Source of the DNA: Pseudomonadota bacterium
Lineage (GTDB): Bacteria > Pseudomonadota > Gammaproteobacteria > Burkholderiales > Thiobacillaceae
Assembly: GCA_029558905.1 (NCBI GenBank)
Contig: JAKQCX010000026.1
Location: 1 to 53,882 of the forward strand
DNA: 53,882 nt
Direction: 5' to 3'
Shown here: one piece after another, positions 18,194 through 28,547 of the stretch
Layout of the letters: every line of letters begins with the position of its first letter
Numbering within the stretch: position 1 is the stretch's first letter
Made by a program: the position numbers and the translations under genes
Notes under the pieces: generated by a model
The model's input: only the letters and a program-made list of their open reading frames with translations
Told to the model about the DNA's origin: nothing
Database searches by the model: none

Positions 18194-20894
18194 ATTGCCC
18201 AAGGGCGCTGTCCAGCAAGGCCTGCAATTGCTGCTTGTGCAACTCACCCATACCTGTGGCGGGTGAGGCCGATTCGGGACGGCCGGCATAATCCAACCAG
18301 ATGCCGGATTGCATGCGGATCTGATAGGCGATATAACGCCAGGCACCCTGATTCTGCGGCTCATCCTGGGCCCAGGTGATGCCCTGGATATGGGGATAAC
18401 GTTGCAGCGTTTCCCGTATTTCCAGGTCGGGTACAGGATACAGCTGTTCCAGGCGGATCAGGGCGATATGGCGAATGTCCCTTTCCCGGCAGCTTTTGAG
18501 CAGGTCGTAATAGATCCTCCCCGAACAAAATACCAGGCGCTTCACTTCTTCAGGCTGAAGGGCGCGCGTGTCGTCCAGGACCGGTTTGAAACCACCCTGG
18601 GAAAGGTCCTTCAGGCTTGAAACCGTATCCGGGTGCCGCAGCAGGCTTTTGGGGGTAAACAGGATCAGGGGCTTGCGGTAAGGACGCAATACCTGGCGGC
18701 GCAGGATATGGAAGACCTGGGCCGGGGTGGTGGGCTGTGCCACCTGAATATTGTCGTGCGCGGCCAGTTGCAGAAAACGCTCGATACGCCCCGAGGAGTG
18801 CTCCGGTCCCTGGCCTTCATAGCCGTGTGGCAGGAACAGCACCAGGCCATTGAGCAAGCCCCACTTGGTTTCGGCGGCAGCGATGAACTGGTCGATGAGC
18901 ACCTGGGCGCCATTGGCGAAATCCCCGAACTGGGCCTCCCAGATCACCAACTGCTCCGGTGCCGCACCGGCATAGCCATACTCGAAGCCCAGCACGGCTT
19001 CCTCCGACAGTAGAGAATCCACCACCAGGAAGTTGGCCTGACCGGGAATCAGGTGTTGCAGAGGCACGAAGACACCATCGTCCCAGCGTTCCCGGTTCTG
19101 GTCATGCAGCACGGCATGGCGGTGAAAGAAGGTGCCCCGCCCAGAGTCCTGCCCGGTCAGTCGCACCGGCACGCCATCCGAGAGCAGGCTGGCGTAGGCC
19201 AGCGTTTCGGCCATGCCCCAGTCCAAGGGCAGCTTGCCCTCCCCCATGGCCTGGCGGTCATCCATGATCTTGCGTACACGTGGATGCAGCGCGAAATCCC
19301 GCGGGATGTCTACCAGGCGCCGCGCCAGGGCCTTGAGGCGGGTCTGGGGAATGGTGGTCCGTACCGGTTGGCGCCAGTGCGTGTTCTTGTACGGTGACCA
19401 GTCCGGTGCGTAGGGATTTTTTGCATCGGCCTGAAAGCCGGCCGGTGCATCCAGACTGGCACGATAGGCCTGCACCAGGGTCTCGGCCTGCTCGGCATCG
19501 AGCACGCCCTCTTCCGCAAGGTGCCGGGCATACAGGACGCGGGTGCTGGGCAAGGCATGGATGCGACGGTACATGAGTGGCTGGGTCACCATGGGCTCAT
19601 CCTGCTCGTTATGCCCCAACCGGCGATAACACAACAGGTTGATGGCGATGTCCCGTCGCCAGGCGTGACGGTATTCCACCGCCAGGCGGACCGCGCGCAG
19701 CACCGCCTCGGGATCGTCCGCGTTCACGTGCAGGATCGGAGCCTCCACCATCTTCATGACATCGGTGCAGTACAGGCTGGAACGCGTATCCCGCGGGTCC
19801 GAGGTGGTGAAGCCGATCTGGTTGTTGAGCACGACGTGGATGGTGCCACCCGTGTGGAAACCCCGCGTGGCGGCCATGTTCAGGGTTTCCATGACTACCC
19901 CCTGACCGGCGAAGGCGGCATCGCCATGGATGAGCACCGGCAGCACCTGGCTGCCGTCCAGGTCCTCCCTGCGTTGTTGTTGCGCACGTACCCAGCCTTC
20001 CACCACGGGGTTGACGATTTCCAGGTGCGAGGGATTGAAGGCCAGCACGACGCGGATTGCCCCGGCAGGCGTGCGCAATTCGGCGGAGAAGCCCTGGTGG
20101 TATTTCACGTCACCACTCTGATACGCATTCCAGGGAGGCTGCTGCGCATGCTCGAACAGCTCGATGACCGAGCGTCCCAGCACGTTGTGCAACACATTCA
20201 GGCGACCGCGGTGGGCCATGCCCAAACCGATTTCCTGTACCCCGATCCGGGCGGCCTGCTGCACCAGGTCGTTGAGCAGGGGTATGAGAGACTCGGCCCC
20301 CTCCAGGGAGAAGCGCTTCTGCCCCACATAACGGGTGTGCAGCGTGCGTTCCAGGGTCTCCGCCGCCGTCAGCTGGGCCAGCAGCCAGCGGCGCTGCCCC
20401 GTATCCAGTGCGGGAGACGCCAACGGATCCTCCACACGCGCCTGGAGCCAGCGCTTGAGCCGGGTGTCGCTGATGTGCATGTACTCGACGGAGAAGGTGC
20501 CGCAATAGGCCCGTCGCAGGCGCGCCAGGATGTGGCGCAGCTTGTCGCGCGGCGGCCCGATCAGTGAACCGGTATCGAAATTCCGTTCCAGATCCGCGGC
20601 GGTCAGGCCATGGTGGGCAGGGTCCAGCTCCATGATGCGGGGCGGAACATGCAGTTGTATGGGATCCAGGTCCGCGACACGGAAACCGTGGAAACGATAG
20701 GCATTGATGAGCTGCAATACGCCTACCTGGGCCTGGCCCATATGGCTCGTCGCCTGCCCGCTGGACTCCACCCGCGTGGCCGGTTGGGTCGGCGGGACTT
20801 CAGGTGTCCGCGTGGCCCCGGAATGCTCCAGCTGCACCAGGTATTCCAGGCTGCCGGCATACAGGGCCGAGCTGGAGGATGCGGAAGGGCCCAT
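18192..20894 (-). CDS. sucA: 2-oxoglutarate dehydrogenase E1 component
   Basis: Thiamine-diphosphate-dependent decarboxylase of the 2-oxoglutarate dehydrogenase complex (2-oxoglutarate to succinyl-dihydrolipoamide) in the TCA cycle. The 900-residue product has the full E1o architecture: N-terminal E2-binding region with YRFHGFRVADLDP near 65, GMAHRGRLNVL near 225, HGDAAFAGQGVVMETLNM and NNQIGFTTSDPR typical of E1o, the transketolase central domain (VLGFEYGYAGAAPEQLVIWEAQFGDFANGAQV) and the C-terminal domain. It lies 18 bases after gltA on the same strand. sucB and lpd, usually next, are not present downstream, so E2 and E3 must be encoded elsewhere. Confidence 0.96.
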   Translation of the reverse strand: MGPSASSSSALYAGSLEYLVQLEHSGATRTPEVPPTQPATRVESSGQATSHMGQAQVGVLQLINAYRFHGFRVADLDPIQLHVPPRIMELDPAHHGLTAADLERNFDTGSLIGPPRDKLRHILARLRRAYCGTFSVEYMHISDTRLKRWLQARVEDPLASPALDTGQRRWLLAQLTAAETLERTLHTRYVGQKRFSLEGAESLIPLLNDLVQQAARIGVQEIGLGMAHRGRLNVLHNVLGRSVIELFEHAQQPPWNAYQSGDVKYHQGFSAELRTPAGAIRVVLAFNPSHLEIVNPVVEGWVRAQQQRREDLDGSQVLPVLIHGDAAFAGQGVVMETLNMAATRGFHTGGTIHVVLNNQIGFTTSDPRDTRSSLYCTDVMKMVEAPILHVNADDPEAVLRAVRLAVEYRHAWRRDIAINLLCYRRLGHNEQDEPMVTQPLMYRRIHALPSTRVLYARHLAEEGVLDAEQAETLVQAYRASLDAPAGFQADAKNPYAPDWSPYKNTHWRQPVRTTIPQTRLKALARRLVDIPRDFALHPRVRKIMDDRQAMGEGKLPLDWGMAETLAYASLLSDGVPVRLTGQDSGRGTFFHRHAVLHDQNRERWDDGVFVPLQHLIPGQANFLVVDSLLSEEAVLGFEYGYAGAAPEQLVIWEAQFGDFANGAQVLIDQFIAAAETKWGLLNGLVLFLPHGYEGQGPEHSSGRIERFLQLAAHDNIQVAQPTTPAQVFHILRRQVLRPYRKPLILFTPKSLLRHPDTVSSLKDLSQGGFKPVLDDTRALQPEEVKRLVFCSGRIYYDLLKSCRERDIRHIALIRLEQLYPVPDLEIRETLQRYPHIQGITWAQDEPQNQGAWRYIAYQIRMQSGIWLDYAGRPESASPATGMGELHKQQLQALLDSALGQ

Positions 20895-20912
20895 GGCCGG
20901 CGCCGGGTGGAT

Positions 20913-22202
20913 TCAGCCGCGCTGCTCCATGGGCACGAAGTCACGGCGTTGGGCCCCGGTATAGAGCTGACGCGGGCGGGCGATCCTGTGTTCCGGCTCC
21001 GAAATCATTTCCTGCCACTGCGCCACCCAACCCACCGTGCGGGCCAGGGCGAAGATTGCGGTGAACATGGAGTTGGGGATGCCCATGGCGCGCATGACGA
21101 TGCCGGAATAGAAGTCCACGTTGGGGTACAGCTTCTTCTGGATGAAGTATTCGTCTTCCAGGGCAATCTTTTCCAGCTCCAGGGCCAGCTTGAACAGGGG
21201 GTCGTCGTTCAGGCCCAGCTCATCCAGCACCTCATGGCAGGTCTGGCGCATGAGCGCGGCCCGTGGATCCATGTTCTTGTACACCCGATGTCCAAAACCC
21301 ATGAGACGGAAGGAATCGGTCTTGTCCTTGGCACGCTTGATGTACTCGCCGATACGCGAGACATCGCCGATCTCCTCCAGCATCTTCAGGGTGGCCTCGT
21401 TGGCACCGCCGTGCAGCGGACCCCACAGGGAGGCGATGCCGGCGGCGATACAGGCGAAGGGATTGGCACCGGAAGAGCCCGCCACCCGTACGGTGGACGA
21501 GGAGGCATTCTGCTCATGGTCCGCGTGCAGGATGAAGATACGATCGAGTGCGCGCGCCAGAATCGGGTTGGGCAGGTATTCCTCGCAAGGCGTGGCGAAC
21601 ATCATGTAGAGGAAGTTTTCCGCATAGTTCAGGCGCTTTTGCGGGTACATGAAGGGCTCGCCCTCGTTGTACTTGTAGCTCCAGGCGGCGATGGTGGGCA
21701 CCTTGGCCAGCAGGCGCAGGCCGGCGGTCTGGCGCTGCACGGGGTCGAAGGCATCCGAGGAATGGCGGTAGAACGCGGACATGGCGCCTACCACCCCCAC
21801 CATCACGGCCATGGGATGGGAGTCCCGGCGGAAACCCTGGAAGAACTTGCCCATCTGGTCATGCAGCATGCTTTCCTTGCCGACCTTCGCCAGGAAATCC
21901 CTTTTTTGCGCCTCGTTGGGCAGTTCGCCATGGAGCAGGAGATAGGACACCTCGAGGAAATCCGATTGCTCCGCCAGTTGTTCGATGGGGTAGCCGCGGT
22001 AGTAGAGCAGGCCCTGGTCGCCGTCGATGAAGGAGATGTCCGAGGCACAGCTTGCGGTGGACAGGAAGCCCGGGTCGTAGGTAAACAGGCCGTGGTGGCC
22101 CAGGGCCCGCGTATCGATGACATCCGGACCCAGGGTACCGGAAAGGATGGGCAGTTCGATGCTGCGCCCGTCGATGCTCAGGATGGCGGTGCGTTGTGTC
22201 AT
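20913..22202 (-). CDS. gltA: Citrate synthase
   Basis: Condenses acetyl-CoA and oxaloacetate to citrate. The 429-residue size and N-terminal beta domain ([26 protein letters not shown]) fit the hexameric, NADH-sensitive type of Gram-negative bacteria. Catalytic signature histidines and Asp are visible in [28 protein letters not shown] and VDFYSGIV. The start overlaps the sdhE stop by four bases, and sucA follows after 18 bases, so sdh-gltA-sucA reads as one TCA-cycle operon. Confidence 0.97.
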   Translation of the reverse strand: MTQRTAILSIDGRSIELPILSGTLGPDVIDTRALGHHGLFTYDPGFLSTASCASDISFIDGDQGLLYYRGYPIEQLAEQSDFLEVSYLLLHGELPNEAQKRDFLAKVGKESMLHDQMGKFFQGFRRDSHPMAVMVGVVGAMSAFYRHSSDAFDPVQRQTAGLRLLAKVPTIAAWSYKYNEGEPFMYPQKRLNYAENFLYMMFATPCEEYLPNPILARALDRIFILHADHEQNASSSTVRVAGSSGANPFACIAAGIASLWGPLHGGANEATLKMLEEIGDVSRIGEYIKRAKDKTDSFRLMGFGHRVYKNMDPRAALMRQTCHEVLDELGLNDDPLFKLALELEKIALEDEYFIQKKLYPNVDFYSGIVMRAMGIPNSMFTAIFALARTVGWVAQWQEMISEPEHRIARPRQLYTGAQRRDFVPMEQRG

Positions 22203-22441
22203 GGTTGCGGTCTTCGCGTTGGTGTACTGCGCAGGTCGGCCACCAGGGATCGCAGTTCCGGAGGCGGCTCCACGCTGCCGGTGAGCCAGTCGTAGAGGGT
22301 CATGTCATCCTGTTGGAGAAGATAGCCGAAGCGCTGCTGTTGGGCGATGGGCAATTCCTCGAAGTGATCGTCCAGGAACCGGTTCAGCCAGGTATCCAGC
22401 TCCAGCATGCCACGCCGGGCCAGCCAGCGCAGTCGGGGCAT
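22199..22441 (-). CDS. sdhE: FAD assembly factor SdhE
   Basis: Small chaperone that promotes covalent FAD attachment to SdhA. The 80-residue protein has the hallmark RGMLELD (RGxxE) motif near residue 11 followed by [29 protein letters not shown], the five-helix SdhE/YgfY fold. The ATG at 22441 gives the usual short N-terminus ([13 protein letters not shown]). The frame also allows a TTG at 22456 overlapping the sdhB stop. It sits between sdhB and gltA with four-base overlap to gltA, as in many proteobacteria. Confidence 0.93.
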   Translation of the reverse strand: MPRLRWLARRGMLELDTWLNRFLDDHFEELPIAQQQRFGYLLQQDDMTLYDWLTGSVEPPPELRSLVADLRSTPTRRPQP

Positions 22442-22452
22442 GACCGTATCGC

Positions 22453-23154
22453 TCAAAGGGCGCGCTTGACCAGCAGGGACTTGATTTTACCGATGGCCGC
22501 CGTGGGATTCAGCCCCTTCGGGCAATACTCCACGCAGTTCATGATGCCGTGGCAGCGGAACAGGCGGTAGGGGTCTTCCAGATAGTCCAGGCGTTCATCC
22601 GCGGCCTGGTCCCGGCTGTCGGCAATGAAACGGTAGCCCTGCATGAGGGCGGACGGGCCCAGGAAGCGCTCCGGGTTCCACCAGAAGGACGGACAGGATG
22701 TGGTGCAGCAGGCGCACAGGATGCATTCCCACAAGCCATCCAGCTCCGCCCGCTCGGCAGGGCTTTGCAGACGCTCGCTCTCCGGCTCCGGGTCCAGGTT
22801 GATGAGATAGGGCTTCACCGCCCGGTAGTGCTGGAAGAACTGGCTCATGTCCACGATCAGGTCGCGGATCACCGGCAGGCGCGGCAGGGGCCGCACGGTG
22901 ATGGGTTGCCGCAGGCCTTCCAGGGGTGTGATGCAGGCCAGGACATTGCGGCCGTTGACGTTGACCCCGTCGGAACCGCACACCCCTTCCCGGCAGGAAC
23001 GCCGAAACGCCAGGGTCTCGTCCACTTCCTTGAGGGCCATGAGGACGTCCAGCACCTTGCGCCCCCGGGGGTCGAAATCCAGCTCATAGGCCTGCATGCA
23101 AGGCGGCTTGCCGGATTCCGGGTCATAGCGGTAGATGTTGAATTGCATGCGCAT
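22453..23154 (-). CDS. sdhB: Succinate dehydrogenase iron-sulfur subunit
   Basis: Carries the three Fe-S clusters that pass electrons from FAD to quinone. The 233-residue protein shows the [2Fe-2S] set CREGVCGSD...NVLAC (C54, C59, D62, C74, with Asp as in E. coli), and the [4Fe-4S]/[3Fe-4S] cysteines in CILCACCTTSC and CHGIMNCVEYCPKGL. YRYDPESGKPP at the N-terminus is typical. It lies about 80 bases downstream of sdhA and just before sdhE in the order sdhCDAB-sdhE-gltA. Confidence 0.97.
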   Translation of the reverse strand: MRMQFNIYRYDPESGKPPCMQAYELDFDPRGRKVLDVLMALKEVDETLAFRRSCREGVCGSDGVNVNGRNVLACITPLEGLRQPITVRPLPRLPVIRDLIVDMSQFFQHYRAVKPYLINLDPEPESERLQSPAERAELDGLWECILCACCTTSCPSFWWNPERFLGPSALMQGYRFIADSRDQAADERLDYLEDPYRLFRCHGIMNCVEYCPKGLNPTAAIGKIKSLLVKRAL

Positions 23155-23234
23155 TCCGGTGTTGCTCCGTCAGCCCGGCGTGCGTCGATGCCCGGACCGT
23201 GGGTTCCCGTGGCCGGCGACATGACATGGGCCCA

Positions 23235-25001
23235 TCAGTAGCTCCTTTCCTTGGGCTGAAAGGTCTCCACCGTCAGGGGCTTGAGGCGCACGGGCTTGTA
23301 GTCCAGCTGATCCTGGGCCTGGCTGTAGAGGGTGTGGCGCAACCAGTGGGTGTCGTTGCGATCGGGGAAGTCTTCCCGCGCGTGCGCGCCCCGGCTTTCC
23401 TCCCGCGCGAGGGCGCTGACCAGGGTGGCACGGGCGACAGCCATCAGGTTTTCCAACTCCAGTGCCTCCAGGCGGGCGGTGTTGAACACGCGGCTGCGGT
23501 CCGTCAGACCCGCGTGGGCCAGACGGTCCGCCATCTGCGTGAGCCTTTCCAGGCCGGTGCGCAGGATGTCGGCATTGCGATAGACACCACAATGTGCCTG
23601 CATGACCTTCTGCATCCCGACACGGACATCCGCCACCCGCTCCTCTCCTGGCCGCTCCCACCGGGCCAGACGCGCCATGACCCGGTCCACCGCCTCTTCG
23701 GGTACCGGGCGGGGGAAGGGGTTGTCTGCCAGATGGCCGAGCATGTGCTCACCGGCGGCGCGGCCAAACACCACCAGGTCCAGCAGGGAGTTGCCCCCCA
23801 GGCGGTTGGCACCGTGCACGGAGACACAGGCGCATTCGCCGGCGGCATAGAGCCCGGGCACAGGTTCTTCCGGTCCGTAGCGCACCGGTGCCACCACCTG
23901 GGCATGCAGGCTAGTGGGAATGCCTCCCATCATGTAGTGGGCCGTTGGGGTCACGGGTATGGGGGCCAGGATGGGATCCACGCCGGCAAACTGCATGGAC
24001 AACTCGCGTATGCCCGGCAGCCGCTCCTTGATCCTGTCGGCACCGATGTGATCGATTTTCAGGTGCACGTAATCGCCGTGCTCTCCGCAGCCCCGGCCTG
24101 CGAGAAGTTCCTGGGCAATGGCCCGGGAGACCACGTCCCGGGAGGCCAGATCCCTGGCATTGGGGGCGTAGCGGGCCATGAAGGCCTCGCCATCCCGGTT
24201 GAGGAGATAGCCCCCCTCCCCTCGCACCCCTTCGGTGATGAGGCTGCCCACCTCGGGGATACCGGTGGGGTGGAACTGCCAGAATTCCATGTCTTCCAGG
24301 GGCAGGCCGGCACGCAGCACCATGCCCAGGCCGTCGCCGGTGTTGATGTGGGCATTGGTGGAATGGCGAAAGATGCGGCAGGCACCCCCGGTTGCCAGCA
24401 GGGTGGCGCGCGCCTCGAACAGCCAGGCCTCGCCGCTTTCGATCTCCAGGGCCACCACCCCCAGGATGTAGCCCTCCTGATCCCGCACCAGATCCAGGGC
24501 GAAGAATTCATCGAAGAACTGTGTGCGGGCGGCGATGTTGCGCTGGTAGAGGGTGTGCAGCAGGGCGTGACCGGTGCGGTCGGCGGCGGCGCAGGTACGC
24601 ACGGCCTGCTCGCCTCCGTAGTTCTTCGATTGACCGCCGAAGGGGCGCTGGTAGATCTTGCCGTTATCCAGACGCGAAAACGGCAGGCCCATGTGCTCCA
24701 GCTCATACACGGCACTGGGTGCATTGCGGCACATGAACTCGATGGCGTCCTGGTCGCCCAGGTAGTCCGAGCCCTTCACCGTGTCATACATGTGCCAATG
24801 CCAGTTGTCGTCCGACACATTGGCCAGGGCAGCAGTGATGCCCCCCTGGGCGGACACGGTATGGGAGCGGGTGGGAAATACCTTGGACAGCACCGCCACC
24901 TTCAGATCCGCCCGGGCCAGTTGCAGGGCGGCACGCAGACCGGCACCTCCCCCGCCGACGATCACGGCATCGAAGGAGCGCTTGGGAATCCGAGGCGACA
25001 T
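23235..25001 (-). CDS. sdhA: Succinate dehydrogenase flavoprotein subunit
   Basis: Oxidises succinate to fumarate at a covalently bound FAD. The 588-residue product begins [29 protein letters not shown] with the dinucleotide-binding GxGxxG, and has the FAD-attachment histidine in [17 protein letters not shown], active-site stretches [21 protein letters not shown] and [13 protein letters not shown], and the C-terminal [16 protein letters not shown]. The ATG at 25001 is used; the open frame upstream lies in sdhD. Its start overlaps the sdhD stop (ATGA). Confidence 0.97.
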   Translation of the reverse strand: MSPRIPKRSFDAVIVGGGGAGLRAALQLARADLKVAVLSKVFPTRSHTVSAQGGITAALANVSDDNWHWHMYDTVKGSDYLGDQDAIEFMCRNAPSAVYELEHMGLPFSRLDNGKIYQRPFGGQSKNYGGEQAVRTCAAADRTGHALLHTLYQRNIAARTQFFDEFFALDLVRDQEGYILGVVALEIESGEAWLFEARATLLATGGACRIFRHSTNAHINTGDGLGMVLRAGLPLEDMEFWQFHPTGIPEVGSLITEGVRGEGGYLLNRDGEAFMARYAPNARDLASRDVVSRAIAQELLAGRGCGEHGDYVHLKIDHIGADRIKERLPGIRELSMQFAGVDPILAPIPVTPTAHYMMGGIPTSLHAQVVAPVRYGPEEPVPGLYAAGECACVSVHGANRLGGNSLLDLVVFGRAAGEHMLGHLADNPFPRPVPEEAVDRVMARLARWERPGEERVADVRVGMQKVMQAHCGVYRNADILRTGLERLTQMADRLAHAGLTDRSRVFNTARLEALELENLMAVARATLVSALAREESRGAHAREDFPDRNDTHWLRHTLYSQAQDQLDYKPVRLKPLTVETFQPKERSY

Positions 25002-25345
25002 CAGTGCATACCCCAGAGGATGTCCACCGTCCAGGCCAGGCAGGCGGCATACATCGTCCAGAAGGCAAAATACAGACCCAGACGCAGGACGAGGACATGC
25101 AGGTAGTCGATGAAGATCTCCCGCAGGCCGACCCAGGCATGCACCAGCAGGCTGAACACGAAGAGCAGCATTGCCAGCTTCATGGCCAAAGGTGCGAACA
25201 GGCCCCGCCACGCAGCGTAGTCCAGGGGCATGCGGCCCCAGGCCAGTACCAGGAAGGCGGGGATGAAGCAGGCCATGTACACGGCGCTGGCCCGCTGCAC
25301 GAGCCACATGTCCACGCCCCGGTGCGCGCCGCCGACCTTCCTCAT
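25001..25345 (-). CDS. sdhD: Succinate dehydrogenase membrane anchor subunit
   Basis: Hydrophobic 114-residue subunit with three membrane helices (about 20-40, 54-76, 87-110) that with SdhC holds heme b and the quinone site. The N-terminal [20 protein letters not shown] and the heme-ligand-type histidine with [17 protein letters not shown] are typical of SdhD. It overlaps sdhA by four bases and follows sdhC by seven bases, so the four sdh genes are translated from a common message. Confidence 0.9.
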   Translation of the reverse strand: MRKVGGAHRGVDMWLVQRASAVYMACFIPAFLVLAWGRMPLDYAAWRGLFAPLAMKLAMLLFVFSLLVHAWVGLREIFIDYLHVLVLRLGLYFAFWTMYAACLAWTVDILWGMH

Positions 25346-25352
25346 GCCGGCC

Positions 25353-25730
25353 TCAGGTCCACAGGCTCAAGGCCATCAGGGCCGGGATGAGCAGGCCCAG
25401 GCCCAGGCTGAGCCAGGCGCTGCGCCGGGCCGCCTGGCGGGTCTCTCCCCAGCCCAGGTCGAAGCCCAGATGGCGCAGCCCCGCCAGAAAATGGTGGCCC
25501 AGGGCCCAGCCCCCCGCCAGGATGAGGAACCGCCCGGGCCCGCCATCGAGCCAGGCCGACAGGCGCGCGAAATCCTCCGCCGAGCGCAGGGACAGCATCC
25601 AGGCATACAGCAGGGCGGGCACCGCCAGGCTCAGCAGGGCACCGCTGGCGCGGTGCAGGATGGAGGCCACGGCACCGATGGGCTGGCGAAAGACCAGCAG
25701 GTTGAGGAAGAAGGGTCGCTTTGGCTGCAT
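25353..25730 (-). CDS. sdhC: Succinate dehydrogenase cytochrome b556 subunit
   Basis: 125 residues with three membrane helices; RPFFLNLLVFRQPIGAVASILHRASGALLSL carries the conserved SdhC start with the quinone-site Ser/Arg region (SILHRASG), and GGWALGHHFLAGLRHLGFDLG contains the candidate heme-ligand histidines. It is the first sdh gene in the transcript, 50 bases downstream of the HTH-ferredoxin-reductase gene end on the same strand, so that gene may be cotranscribed. Confidence 0.92.
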   Translation of the reverse strand: MQPKRPFFLNLLVFRQPIGAVASILHRASGALLSLAVPALLYAWMLSLRSAEDFARLSAWLDGGPGRFLILAGGWALGHHFLAGLRHLGFDLGWGETRQAARRSAWLSLGLGLLIPALMALSLWT

Positions 25731-25780
25731 CGGGCTTGGGCGAGGGATCCGGCCTCGGGTGAGGTGGTCAGTTTATGCCT

Positions 25781-27235
25781 TCAGTCCACGCTTTCCCCAT
25801 GCCAGTTGCCGTCCGGCAGGCCACGGGCCTGGGCGCCGGCATGCAGGGCCTGGATCAGGGCGGCGGGGCCGGCGGCATAGATGTCCGTGTACCCCAGGTC
25901 GCCGTGCAGATTCAGGATGGCCTCGGCCACCTCCTCCGGCGCGGCCAGGCCGGACAGTGGATGGTAGGTGAAGGTATCGTCCGCATCCATCCAGGAACGG
26001 CACAGGTTGTCCTGGTAATGTCCCAGACCGTCATCCACCCAGTACAGGTGCATGCGCTCGGCCGTCTCCAGGCTCATGGCATGCTGGATCAGGCTCTTGA
26101 TGGGGGCAAAGGCCACACCCCAGGCCACGAACAGGATGTTGCGGCTGGGGTCCAGCTTCATGACGAAGCGGCCATGGGGGCCTTCGATACGCACCTGATC
26201 CCCCTTGCCCAGGTCCTGGAACACCCTGCGTGCGAAGGGATGATCGCTCCGCCGCACATGGATCTCGATATGCCGGTCCTCGCAGGGGCAGCTGGCCACG
26301 TAGTAGTCACCTTCCACTCCATCGGTGCTCAGGGTCACATACTGGCCCGCGAGGAAGCGCAGACGTTGGCTGCGAGGTGCCAGCAGATGTAGGGCAGCTA
26401 CCTGTTCACCCAGCATTTCCACCGCCTTCACCTTGCTGGGGATGCTTTGCCGGGGGATGTCATCCACCCCGGTGAGTTCGGTCTGGATGACGATGTCGGT
26501 GACCGGGGTGTAGGAGCACATGAGAAAGCTGCCCTCGGCCTTTTCCGCCTCGCTCAGACGGAAATCATGGGGATAGACCTTCTTCACCTGGCCCGACAGC
26601 AGCTTGACCTTGCATTCCCCGCAGTTGCCGTTGCTGCAACCGTACTCCAGGGGAATGCCGGCACGCAGGGCGGCCTCCAGCACGGTGTCGTTGCCATCCA
26701 CGAAAAACTCGTGGCCCGAAGGTTGCACGGTGACGTTCGCACTCATGATTCGCAGCACACTTTCCTGGGCCAGCAACGCCTCGGCCCGGTCGGCATCCGG
26801 AGGGGATGCCGCCATTTCGCGTTGCAGCCATTGTTTGACATCGGCAACGGCCTGCCGGGTGGCCTCGCCGCCGGTATCCGTCACATCCGCCAGCTTGTCG
26901 GACAGAAAGCGGAAAATCGAGTCGTAATGCAGGAGCAGGGACCGGGCCGCGGCGAACTCCCGGCTCATCTCGTACAGACGCTCGGCCAGGACTGCCTTGT
27001 CCGGCAGCACATGCTCCTGTATGCGCTTGGCAAAGGCCTTGGCCTTGATCTCCTCGACCCGCCTGTAGTCCCCCTCGTCTTCCCAACGCACATCCGGGAA
27101 GACCCGCAGCAGCTCCTGCATGTCCACCATGCCATCGAAGGTGGCGAGTTCTTCGTCGTGGATCATGCGCTGGATCACGCTACGGGGCTGGCCCACCAGA
27201 CGCGCGACGCGGGAAAGAGGCAGGTAATGGGGCAT
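25781..27235 (-). CDS. HTH-like N-terminus fused to [2Fe-2S] ferredoxin and NAD(P)H:FAD reductase domains
   Basis: The 484-residue protein is an unusual fusion. Residues 1-50 (LPLSRVARLVGQPRSVIQRMIHDEELATFDGMVDMQELLRVFPD) look like a MerR/excisionase-type helix-turn-helix. Residues 55-160 are helical and unfamiliar. A plant-type ferredoxin follows with ligands C200, C205, C208 and C240 (CSNGNCGECKVKLL). From about 262 an FAD/NAD reductase is seen (FLAGQYVTLST, flavin-binding; GVAFAPIKSLIQH, nucleotide-binding). The last two domains match CDP-6-deoxyhexose reductase or methane-monooxygenase reductase type proteins. The start at 27235 (MPHYLPLS) begins the HTH. It lies directly upstream of sdhCDAB on the same strand, which suggests a redox-linked role in respiration. 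Regulation by DNA binding is only an inference. Confidence 0.8.
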   Translation of the reverse strand: MPHYLPLSRVARLVGQPRSVIQRMIHDEELATFDGMVDMQELLRVFPDVRWEDEGDYRRVEEIKAKAFAKRIQEHVLPDKAVLAERLYEMSREFAAARSLLLHYDSIFRFLSDKLADVTDTGGEATRQAVADVKQWLQREMAASPPDADRAEALLAQESVLRIMSANVTVQPSGHEFFVDGNDTVLEAALRAGIPLEYGCSNGNCGECKVKLLSGQVKKVYPHDFRLSEAEKAEGSFLMCSYTPVTDIVIQTELTGVDDIPRQSIPSKVKAVEMLGEQVAALHLLAPRSQRLRFLAGQYVTLSTDGVEGDYYVASCPCEDRHIEIHVRRSDHPFARRVFQDLGKGDQVRIEGPHGRFVMKLDPSRNILFVAWGVAFAPIKSLIQHAMSLETAERMHLYWVDDGLGHYQDNLCRSWMDADDTFTYHPLSGLAAPEEVAEAILNLHGDLGYTDIYAAGPAALIQALHAGAQARGLPDGNWHGESVD

Positions 27236-27378
27236 GGCCGCATGATAGCCATTCGCCCGGGTGGGCACAAAGCCTCCGCCCGAAATATGCGGAAAGACTG
27301 GTGTCTCCCCTTGCCCTGGCCAGGTCCCGGAATGTGGGCGCTGCCTCCGAGTGACACGGACACCGCCTCTCCACCCTA

Positions 27379-27400
27379 TCCCCTCCCGAAGGGAGGGGGC
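27379..27400. repeat. Short palindromic repeat, CCCTCCC-GAA-GGGAGGG
   Basis: A perfect seven-base stem with a GAA loop lies immediately after the dnaJ stop codon (on the minus strand). It resembles the CTCTCCC...GGGAGAGGG element family seen in two copies within cas10 (48463 and 50316) and may also act as a terminator-like hairpin for dnaJ. Confidence 0.5.
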
Positions 27401-28519
27401 TCACTGCGCGAAAAACTCCTTGACCTTGTCCATGAAGCCCTTGGCGCGCGGAGTGTGTTTGCCTTCGTGGCCGGTGCAGCAGTCTTCGAATTCCCGCAGC
27501 AACTCCTTCTGCCGCGCCGTGAGGTTGACCGGGGTTTCCACTACTACGTGGGCCATGAGATCGCCCGGATGGTTGCTGCGCACGCCCTTGATGCCCTTGC
27601 CGCGCAGGCGGAAGACCTTGCCGGACTGGGTTTCGGCGGGAATCCTGAGGGTGGCATGGCCGTCCAGGGTGGGGATTTCGATCTCTCCACCCAACGCGGC
27701 GGTAGCGAAGGATATGGGCAACTCACAGTGCAGGTCGTCCTGGTTGCGCTGGAAGACGGCATGGGGCTTCAAGGCGATCTGCACATACAGGTCCCCGGGA
27801 GGCCCGCCATTGATGCCCGCCTCCCCTTCACCTGACAGGCGGATGCGGTCACCGGCATCCACACCGGCAGGAATGCGCACCGACAGGGTCTTGTGCCGTT
27901 TCACCCGACCCTTGCCATGACAATGGTTGCAGGGGTCGGATACGACACGGCCGTTGCCATGGCAGCGGGGGCAGGTCTGCTGCACGGAGAAGAAACCCTG
28001 CTGCATGCGCACCTGGCCATGACCGCCGCAGGTCGGACAGGTGACGGGCTCGGTTCCGGGTCTCGCACCGCTGCCGTGACAGTGCTCGCACTCCGCCAGC
28101 ACCGGCACGCGGATCTTGGTCTCCGTGCCCCGGGCCGCCTCCTCCAGGGAGATTTCCAGGTTGTAGCGCAGGTCCGCGCCACGATAGACCTGGGAACGTC
28201 CGCTCCGGCCGCCGCCGAAGATATCGCCGAAGATGTCGGAGAAGGCGTCGGCAAAGTCACGGTAACCTGCACCGCCCGCGCCGCCCATGGAGGGATCCAC
28301 ACCGGCATGGCCGTACTGGTCGTAGGCCGAACGCTTGCCGGCATCGGACAGGATGTCGTAGGCCTCCCTGGCTTCCTTGAACTTCTCCTCCGCGGCCTTG
28401 TCGCCCTGGTTGCGGTCCGGGTGGTGTTTCATGGCCAGTTTCTTGAAGGCCTTCTTGATCTCTTCTTCGGAGGCGGTCTTCGCCACTCCGAGCACTTCGT
28501 AGTAATCCCGCTTGGCCAT
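27401..28519 (-). CDS. dnaJ: Chaperone protein DnaJ
   Basis: Type I J-domain co-chaperone that delivers substrates to DnaK and stimulates its ATPase. The 372-residue protein has the J-domain with HPD ([16 protein letters not shown]) at 1-70, a Gly/Phe-rich region ([19 protein letters not shown]), four CxxCxGxG zinc motifs ([42 protein letters not shown] at about 138-205) and the C-terminal substrate-binding domains. It is the last gene of the grpE-dnaK-dnaJ heat-shock operon, 107 bases after dnaK. Confidence 0.98.
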   Translation of the reverse strand: MAKRDYYEVLGVAKTASEEEIKKAFKKLAMKHHPDRNQGDKAAEEKFKEAREAYDILSDAGKRSAYDQYGHAGVDPSMGGAGGAGYRDFADAFSDIFGDIFGGGRSGRSQVYRGADLRYNLEISLEEAARGTETKIRVPVLAECEHCHGSGARPGTEPVTCPTCGGHGQVRMQQGFFSVQQTCPRCHGNGRVVSDPCNHCHGKGRVKRHKTLSVRIPAGVDAGDRIRLSGEGEAGINGGPPGDLYVQIALKPHAVFQRNQDDLHCELPISFATAALGGEIEIPTLDGHATLRIPAETQSGKVFRLRGKGIKGVRSNHPGDLMAHVVVETPVNLTARQKELLREFEDCCTGHEGKHTPRAKGFMDKVKEFFAQ

Positions 28520-28547
28520 GTGTATTCCGGTGTACTGTCAAACGCAA

